Assembly: GCA_963757125.1 (NCBI GenBank) | Contig: CAVWQP010000009.1 | Coordinates: 124,001 to 188,000, forward strand | Origin: CAVVSD01 sp963757125 | GTDB lineage: Bacteria; Actinomycetota; Thermoleophilia; Solirubrobacterales; Solirubrobacteraceae | DNA: 64,000 nt | Reading direction: 5' to 3' | Part shown: positions 59,020-64,000 of the stretch, piece by piece | How positions within the stretch are numbered: the first letter of the stretch is position 1 | Layout of the letters: each line of letters starts with the position of its first letter | Notes under the pieces: model-generated | Told to the model about the DNA's origin: nothing | Database searches by the model: none | Seen by the model: only the letters and a program-made list of their open reading frames with translations | Made by a program: the position numbers and the translations under genes

Positions 59020-59856
59020 CTACGCCGATCCCCTCCCGATCTCGACGGACTTGAACCGCCGCATGTTCTCCGTCATCGCGATCTCGGTCGGCAGCCGTTC
59101 CATGCTGGAGGCGCCGAAGAAGCCGACGATGCCGGTCGTGTTGTCGAGGACGTGCTGGGCGTCGCCGGGCTCGGCGATCGGACCGCCGTGGCACAGGCAC
59201 AGGACGTCCGGGTTCACCTCGGCCGCCGCGTCGTGCAGCGCCTGCACGCGCTCGACGGCCTCCTCGAGCGTGAGCCCGGTCTGCGCGCCGATCGTGCCGC
59301 CCGTCGTGAGCCCCATGTGCGGCACGAGGACGTCGGCGCCGGCGTCGGCCATGGCACGCGCCTCGTCCTCGGTGAAGACGTAGGGGCACGTGAGCAGGTC
59401 GAGCTCGCGGGCCTGGCGGATCATGTCGACCTCCAGCCCGTAGCCCATGCCCGTCTCCTCCAGCCCGGCGCGCATGGTGCCGTCGATGAGCCCGACGGTC
59501 GGGAAGTTCTGCACGCCGGTGAAGCCCGTGCGCTTCACGTCCTCGAGGAACTGGGGCATGAGCCGGAACGGGTCGGTCCCGCACACCCCGGCGAGCACGG
59601 GCGTGCGCGTCGCGACCGGCAGCACCTCGCGGGCCATGTCCATGACGATCGCGTTGGCGTCGCCGTAGGGCATCATCCCCGACAGCGAGCCGCGGCCGGC
59701 CATCCGGAAGCGCCCGGAGTTGTAGATGATGATGAGGTCCGCGCCGCCGTCCTGCGCGCACTTCGCCGACAGCCCCGTCCCGGCGCCCGCGCCGATGATC
59801 GGGCGGCCCGACGCCACCTGCTGGCGCAGCCGGGCGAGCGCCTCGTCGCGTCTCAT
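59020..59856 (-). CDS. Phosphoenolpyruvate hydrolase-like TIM-barrel protein (Tm-1 C-terminal-type domain)
   Basis: A 278-residue TIM barrel of the PEP-hydrolase-like family (PF09370-like). GAGAGTGLSAK, IIIYNSGRFRMAGRGSL and LCLCHGGPIAEPGD are typical blocks, the last being the expected ligand-binding loop. In plant Tm-1 proteins this domain is fused behind a UPF0261 domain; here the UPF0261 gene is directly upstream and overlaps by four bases. Its reaction is not established. Confidence 0.9.
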   Translation of the reverse strand: MRRDEALARLRQQVASGRPIIGAGAGTGLSAKCAQDGGADLIIIYNSGRFRMAGRGSLSGMMPYGDANAIVMDMAREVLPVATRTPVLAGVCGTDPFRLMPQFLEDVKRTGFTGVQNFPTVGLIDGTMRAGLEETGMGYGLEVDMIRQARELDLLTCPYVFTEDEARAMADAGADVLVPHMGLTTGGTIGAQTGLTLEEAVERVQALHDAAAEVNPDVLCLCHGGPIAEPGDAQHVLDNTTGIVGFFGASSMERLPTEIAMTENMRRFKSVEIGRGSA

Positions 59857-61070
59857 GCCGCGGCTCCGATCAGCTCGTGGAGGCGGTCGGCCATGGCCGT
59901 GGCGAACGCCGGGTCGTTGACGTCCGCGTCGACCTCGACGAGCTCGACCTTCGACGTGTCGACGTCCTCGCGCAGCGCGGCGAACAGCGCCTCGTCGGCC
60001 TCCGCGTCGCGGAACGGCTGGCCGTCGACGTCGATGGCCGACACACCGCGCAGCGGGACGAAGAGGACCGTGGGACCGCTGGTGCCGTTGAGGCGCTCGG
60101 CGATCCGGCGCCCGAGCTCGGCCATCTCCTCGGGCGTCGTGCGCATGAGCGTGATCGTCGGGTTGTGGACGTAGAGGTTGCGGTCCTCGAAGCGCTCGGG
60201 CACGGTGTCGCGCGGGCCGAAGTTGACCATGTCGAGCGCACCGAGCGAGACGACCTGCGGGATCGCGGCGCGACCGACGCCGCGGAGGCGGTCGGGCCCC
60301 GCGGACAGGACGCCGCCGACGAGCTCGTCGGCCAGCTCGGTGGTCGTCGCGTCGAGCGCGCCGACGAGGTAGCCGCCGGTCGCGAGCGCCTCGAAGGACT
60401 GCCCGCCGGTGCCGGTGGCGTGGAAGACGAGCACCTCGTAGCCCAGCTCCTCCAGGCGCTCGCGCGCGTGCGTGACGCAGGGCGTCGTGACGCCGAACAT
60501 CGTCGCTCCGACGAGGGGCCGCTCGCCGGTGGCCTCGGGGACGCGCGCGGTGGCCATGCCGGCGATCGCGCCGGCAGCGTTCGTGAGGATGCGCGCCGAG
60601 ATCTGGTTGATGCCGGAGATGTCGACGACGGAGTAGGTCATCGTGATGTCGACGGCCCCGACGTAGGGGCGGGTGTCCCCCGACGCGACGGTGGAGACGA
60701 TGAGCTTCGGCACGCCGACGGGGAGCTCGCGCATCGCGCGCGCGGCGATGGAGGAGTTGCCCGAGCCGCCGATCGCGGCGACGCCGTCGACGCGGCCCTC
60801 GCCGTGCAGGCGGGTGAGCACCGCAGCCGCGCCGCGCCCCATGACGTCCATCGCCTGACCGCGGTCGGCGTCGCGGACGAGGTCTGCGTGGTCGGCGCCC
60901 GCGGCGCGCGCGACCTCCTCGCGGGGGATGTCGGGCGCGACGAGCGGCTCGCCGAGGACGCCCGTGTCGACGAGCAGCACGTCGACCCCGGCCTCGCGCA
61001 GCCGGTCGCGCACGAACGCGTACTCGTGGCCCTTCGTGTCGAGGGTGCCCAGCAGCACGACCGTGGCCAT
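59853..61070 (-). CDS. Tm-1-like ATP-binding (UPF0261) protein
   Basis: A 405-residue UPF0261 protein. Markers are VVLLGTLDTKGHEYAFVRD, IGGSGNSSIAARAM, STVASGDTRPYVGAVDITMTYSVVDISGIN and FHATGTGGQSFEALA. The family binds ATP in the tomato Tm-1 structure, where it inhibits tobamovirus replication; the bacterial role is unknown and likely metabolic. It forms an operon with the PEP-hydrolase-like half and the Liv transporter, suggesting use of an imported carboxylate or sugar-acid. Confidence 0.92.
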   Translation of the reverse strand: MATVVLLGTLDTKGHEYAFVRDRLREAGVDVLLVDTGVLGEPLVAPDIPREEVARAAGADHADLVRDADRGQAMDVMGRGAAAVLTRLHGEGRVDGVAAIGGSGNSSIAARAMRELPVGVPKLIVSTVASGDTRPYVGAVDITMTYSVVDISGINQISARILTNAAGAIAGMATARVPEATGERPLVGATMFGVTTPCVTHARERLEELGYEVLVFHATGTGGQSFEALATGGYLVGALDATTTELADELVGGVLSAGPDRLRGVGRAAIPQVVSLGALDMVNFGPRDTVPERFEDRNLYVHNPTITLMRTTPEEMAELGRRIAERLNGTSGPTVLFVPLRGVSAIDVDGQPFRDAEADEALFAALREDVDTSKVELVEVDADVNDPAFATAMADRLHELIGAAA

Positions 61071-61792
61071 CAGCCGCGCTCCACTCCGAGCCAGCGCCGC
61101 TGCGCCTCCGGGTCGTGCACGATCTCGGCCGCCGTCGTCTCCGCGGCGATCTGTCCGGCCACCATGACGAGCTGGCGGTCGGCCATCGACGTCGCCATCG
61201 CCAGGTTCTGCTCCACGCAGAGGATCGCGAGACCCTCCGCGGCGAGGCCGCGGAACGTCTCGATGAGCGTCTCGATGATCGTGGGGGCGAGGCCCTCGGA
61301 GGGCTCGTCCATGATGAGGAGCCTGGGGTTCGTGAGCAGCGCGCGCCCGATCGCGAGCATCTGCTGCTCGCCGCCGGAGAGCTGCATGCCGCCGTTGCCC
61401 TTGCGCTCGGCGAGCCGCGGGAAGAGCTCGTAGATCCGCTGCACCGTCCAGCGGCTCTCGCCCCGGCGCGGCGCGAGCATCTTCAGGTGCTCGTCGACCG
61501 AGAGCGACTCGAACAGCCGACGGCCCTGCGGCACGTAGCCGATGCCGGCGCCGGCGATCTTGTACGAGGACCGCCCGACGAGCTCGGTGCCCGCGAAGCG
61601 GATCGAGCCCGACGTCTTGCCGGGCGGCATCTGGAGGATCGCGTTGCAGAGCGTCGTCTTGCCCATGCCGTTGCGGCCGATGAGCGAGACGGGCTCGTCG
61701 CGGACCTCGAAGGAGACGTCCTGCAGGACGTGCGACGGGCCGTAGTGCACGTTGAGGCCCGAGACCTCGAGGAGCGGGCCGTTCGCGCTCAT
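61070..61792 (-). CDS. Branched-chain-amino-acid-type ABC transporter ATPase (LivF-like)
   Basis: A 240-residue ABC ATPase. Walker A GRNGMGKTT, signature LSGGEQQMLAIGRAL and Walker B LLIMDEPSEGLAP are present, and the GIGYVPQGRRLFESLSV stretch identifies the LivF branch. ATG 61792 overlaps the LivG gene stop (ATGA). The stop overlaps the UPF0261 start. Here the system probably imports a catabolic substrate, not necessarily amino acids. Confidence 0.94.
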   Translation of the reverse strand: MSANGPLLEVSGLNVHYGPSHVLQDVSFEVRDEPVSLIGRNGMGKTTLCNAILQMPPGKTSGSIRFAGTELVGRSSYKIAGAGIGYVPQGRRLFESLSVDEHLKMLAPRRGESRWTVQRIYELFPRLAERKGNGGMQLSGGEQQMLAIGRALLTNPRLLIMDEPSEGLAPTIIETLIETFRGLAAEGLAILCVEQNLAMATSMADRQLVMVAGQIAAETTAAEIVHDPEAQRRWLGVERG

Positions 61793-62586
61793 GACGTCGC
61801 CTCGATGCCGTCGTCGGTGACGCGCCCGCCGAGGTACAGCTCGTGGACGGTCTCGTTCGCGCGGATCTCGTCGGGCGTGCCCTCCACGATCTTGCGCCCG
61901 TCGTGCATCATCGTGACGTGCTCTGCGACGCGCAGGGCGACGTCCATGTCGTGCTCGATGATGATGAGCGTGATGCTCCTGTCGAGCTCGAGCAGAAGGT
62001 CGGTGAGCGCCACGCGCTCGCCGCGCGAGAGCCCGGATGCGGGCTCGTCGAGCAGCATGAGCGTCGGCTCGGTGGCGCGGGCCATCGCGACCTCCAGCTG
62101 ACGCTGCTCCCCGTGGGAGATGTTCCCGACGAGGTCGCCGATCTTGTTCTCCAGGCCGACGAGCCTGGCCAGGTCGCGGGCGCGCTCGCGCATCTCGCCG
62201 TCGGCGGCCTTGCGGCGGAACATCCGCAGATGGCCCTCGCGGGAGCCGAGCACGGCGAGGTAGAGGTTGTCCTCCACGCTCAGGCCGAGGAACAGCCGCG
62301 ACTTCTGGTACGTCCGCCCCATCCCGAGCCGGGTGCGCCCGGCCGACGAGACGGTGCCGATGTCCCACCCCTGGAACTCGACCGTCCCGGAGGTCTGCGG
62401 GATGTCCCCGGAGATGAGGTTGAACAGCGTCGTCTTCCCGGCGCCGTTGGGGCCGAGGATCGCGCGGCGCTCGCCGCGCGCGACGTCGAGATCGACGTCG
62501 CGCACGGCGTGCAGTCCGCCGAACCGCCGGCCGACCCCGCGCAGGCGCAGGATCGGACCGGACGGCTCTGTGACGACATCCGTCAC
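61789..62586 (-). CDS. Branched-chain-amino-acid-type ABC transporter ATPase (LivG-like)
   Basis: A 265-residue ABC ATPase. Walker A GPNGAGKTT, signature ISHGEQRQLEVAMA, Walker B LMLLDEPASGLS and H-loop IIEHDMDVAL are intact; RLGMGRTYQKSRLFLGLSVEDNL is LivG-like. GTG 62586 is chosen because it lies 10 bases after the binding-protein stop; a longer frame up to 62658 would overlap that gene. The permeases LivH/LivM are not in this window and may lie beyond 64000. Confidence 0.92.
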   Translation of the reverse strand: MTDVVTEPSGPILRLRGVGRRFGGLHAVRDVDLDVARGERRAILGPNGAGKTTLFNLISGDIPQTSGTVEFQGWDIGTVSSAGRTRLGMGRTYQKSRLFLGLSVEDNLYLAVLGSREGHLRMFRRKAADGEMRERARDLARLVGLENKIGDLVGNISHGEQRQLEVAMARATEPTLMLLDEPASGLSRGERVALTDLLLELDRSITLIIIEHDMDVALRVAEHVTMMHDGRKIVEGTPDEIRANETVHELYLGGRVTDDGIEATS

Positions 62587-62596
62587 GTCGTGGCCT

Positions 62597-64000
62597 CTAG
62601 CCGCCGACGACCTTGACGGACTGGCCCTTGCCGACCCACGGGAGGTCGCGCTTCTCACACGTGGGCGACTTGCGGCCGGGCGGCGGCGTGTCAGGCCCGA
62701 ACGTCCCGCCGAACGTCTGATCGACGTCGGGGATCGCCTTGACCGTCTTCACCGCGAGCTTGCCGCTCTTCTGGTAGAGCTGCTGGTCGAAGACCGTCAG
62801 GACCGCCTGGCGGTTGTCGTCCAGCTTGATGTTGCCGTACGGCGCGGGCAGCTCCGTCTTCGCCAGCGCAGCCTGGAGCTTGCTCTGGTCGGAGATGTCG
62901 CCCTTCACGGCCTCGAGGCCCTTGATGAGGCCCCACGTGTTCACGTAGTAGCCGTACGTGAACGTGCTCGACGCCTGCGGCGCCGCGTCCCCACCCGGCT
63001 TGATCGTGGTGAACCACTTGCCGATGATGTTGTTCGCGTAGTCCTGGGCCGCAGGCGTGTCCAGGTCGCCGGCCGTGCCTGCGCCGCCGATGAACACGTT
63101 CGCGACACGCGGGCCGAGCTGCTCGAACTGACCAGGCGTGCCCCAGAACAGGTTGCCCTGGAACTTCTTGGGATCGATCGGGCCCTTGGACTGCTCGTAG
63201 GCCTTCAGGTACGGGATGAGACCCGCGCCGCCGACCGCCACGAACACGCCGTCGACGTCCGTGGGCGTCTGCTGGGCGTAGGACGAGTAGTCGGTCGTGT
63301 TCAGCGGCGGGAAGATCCGCTTCGTGACCTGGCCGCCCACCGCGCAGAACTCCGCGATGAAGCCGGCTGCCGACGTCCAGCCGAAGCTGTAGTCGTCCGC
63401 CACGACCGCGGCGGTCTTCCAGCCGAGCTGGTTGAACGCGATGTCGCCGAGACCGGCGTTCCACTGCGCGCCGTCGCCGTTGAAGCGGAAGAAGTTCGGC
63501 GCCTGCACCTTGAGCGTCGTGTCCTGCGCGCCCGCGGAGCCGTCGACGAACGTCTTGTCCGGGTGCTGCTTGGCGTAGTTGGCGATCGCGATCGACTCGT
63601 CACCGGACAGCGGGCCGATCATGACGTCGGCGTCCAGCTGCTCCATGAGCCGGCGCGTCTCCTTGATGGCCGTGTCCGCGGTGTCGTCCCCGCAGCCCAC
63701 GCCGACGAGCTTGAGCGGGTGATCGCCGATGGCGCCGCCCGTCCAGCCCTTCTTCGGATCCGTCTTGCTGACCGGGGTCGCGCCCGCGAACTGCGAGAGC
63801 GCGGAGACGGCTCCGGCCATGTTCTGCTGGTCGAACGCGCCGAACGCGCCCTTGCACTCGGACATGATCGCGATCTTGATCGGCGTGCCCGAGGCGATGG
63901 CGACCGGCTTGACCGCCGGCTGCGGGTCAGGCCACGTGATCGTGGACGGCGCGCTCGCGACCGTCTTCTCGGGGGTCGACGAGCTGTTGTCGCCGCTGCC
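62597..64000 (-). CDS. ABC transporter substrate-binding protein (Leu/Ile/Val-type), 5' end outside the window
   Basis: The 467 visible residues cover nearly the whole periplasmic-binding-protein type I fold (PKIAIMSECKGAFGAFD-like first strand, IGPLSGDESIAIANYA, ADDYSFGWTSAAGF and so on). The visible N-terminal edge (GSGDNSSSTPEKT) is a low-complexity linker like those behind a lipoprotein Cys, so export as a lipoprotein is expected; the signal sequence lies beyond 64000. It supplies ligand to the LivG/LivF-type transporter. Ligand unknown. Confidence 0.9.
   Translation of the reverse strand, partial: GSGDNSSSTPEKTVASAPSTITWPDPQPAVKPVAIASGTPIKIAIMSECKGAFGAFDQQNMAGAVSALSQFAGATPVSKTDPKKGWTGGAIGDHPLKLVGVGCGDDTADTAIKETRRLMEQLDADVMIGPLSGDESIAIANYAKQHPDKTFVDGSAGAQDTTLKVQAPNFFRFNGDGAQWNAGLGDIAFNQLGWKTAAVVADDYSFGWTSAAGFIAEFCAVGGQVTKRIFPPLNTTDYSSYAQQTPTDVDGVFVAVGGAGLIPYLKAYEQSKGPIDPKKFQGNLFWGTPGQFEQLGPRVANVFIGGAGTAGDLDTPAAQDYANNIIGKWFTTIKPGGDAAPQASSTFTYGYYVNTWGLIKGLEAVKGDISDQSKLQAALAKTELPAPYGNIKLDDNRQAVLTVFDQQLYQKSGKLAVKTVKAIPDVDQTFGGTFGPDTPPPGRKSPTCEKRDLPWVGKGQSVKVVGG

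Overview
The window is a chromosomal segment of a very high G+C actinobacterium. The gene set (rpmE–DUF1385–prfA–prmC–sua5–glyA order, F420-type LLM oxidoreductase, giant NAD-glutamate dehydrogenase, secreted GH-like TIM barrel) points to the class Thermoleophilia (Solirubrobacter/Conexibacter-like). This placement is by gene content and style only; no 16S is present. No tRNA, rRNA, CRISPR array, IS element or prophage was seen.

Layout. 0–6.8 kb: housekeeping translation genes (rpmE, yqhQ-like, prfA, frameshifted prmC, sua5, glyA), interrupted by a minus-strand VAO/PCMH-type flavoprotein. 6.8–11.8 kb: a catabolic cassette (LLM oxidoreductase divergent from IclR, SDR, AHL-lactonase-like hydrolase, SMP-30 lactonase, MDR reductase). 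11.8–19 kb: a secreted beta-propeller, then a cell-surface glycan block (GT4, a TIM-barrel/CapD fusion, two epimerases, divergent WecA/MraY-like transferase). 19–25.7 kb: DszC-like monooxygenase, an ABC exporter, methyltransferase, DUF354 protein, an RNA/small-ORF-rich gap, secreted GH-like protein and a phosphodiesterase. 25.7–32.6 kb: YkcB-like membrane glycosyltransferase, cysteine-desulfurase-like protein, split-KdpD kinase, kdpE and an EEP-family protein. 32.7–38 kb: kdpA-kdpC-kdpB and a free-standing KdpD N-terminal sensor. 38–42.7 kb: 180-kDa-class NAD-GDH. 42.9–50.2 kb: complete ATP synthase operon (atpI-like, B, E, F, H, A, G, D, C) closed by a strong hairpin. 50.2–54.8 kb: accessory island with an archaeal-type AAA ATPase, a STAND-ATPase/GNAT-like/winged-helix regulator, a YdhR-like monooxygenase and a divergent SAM methyltransferase around a striking six-repeat operator. 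54.8–64 kb: sugar or polyol/organic-acid catabolic cluster (ABM, FAH, Gfo/Idh, TIM-barrel isomerase, GntR, cupin, the two halves of a Tm-1-type protein, LivF, LivG and a substrate-binding protein running off the edge).

Two window-wide signals stand out. First, many genes that start a transcript have a TANNNT hexamer ending 6–9 bases before the start codon, which implies widespread leaderless transcription and helps choose several starts. Second, six genes between 4.4 and 32.3 kb carry single-base indels that break otherwise intact families; none was seen in 32.7–64 kb. Assembly or sequencing error is the simplest explanation, but real decay is not excluded.
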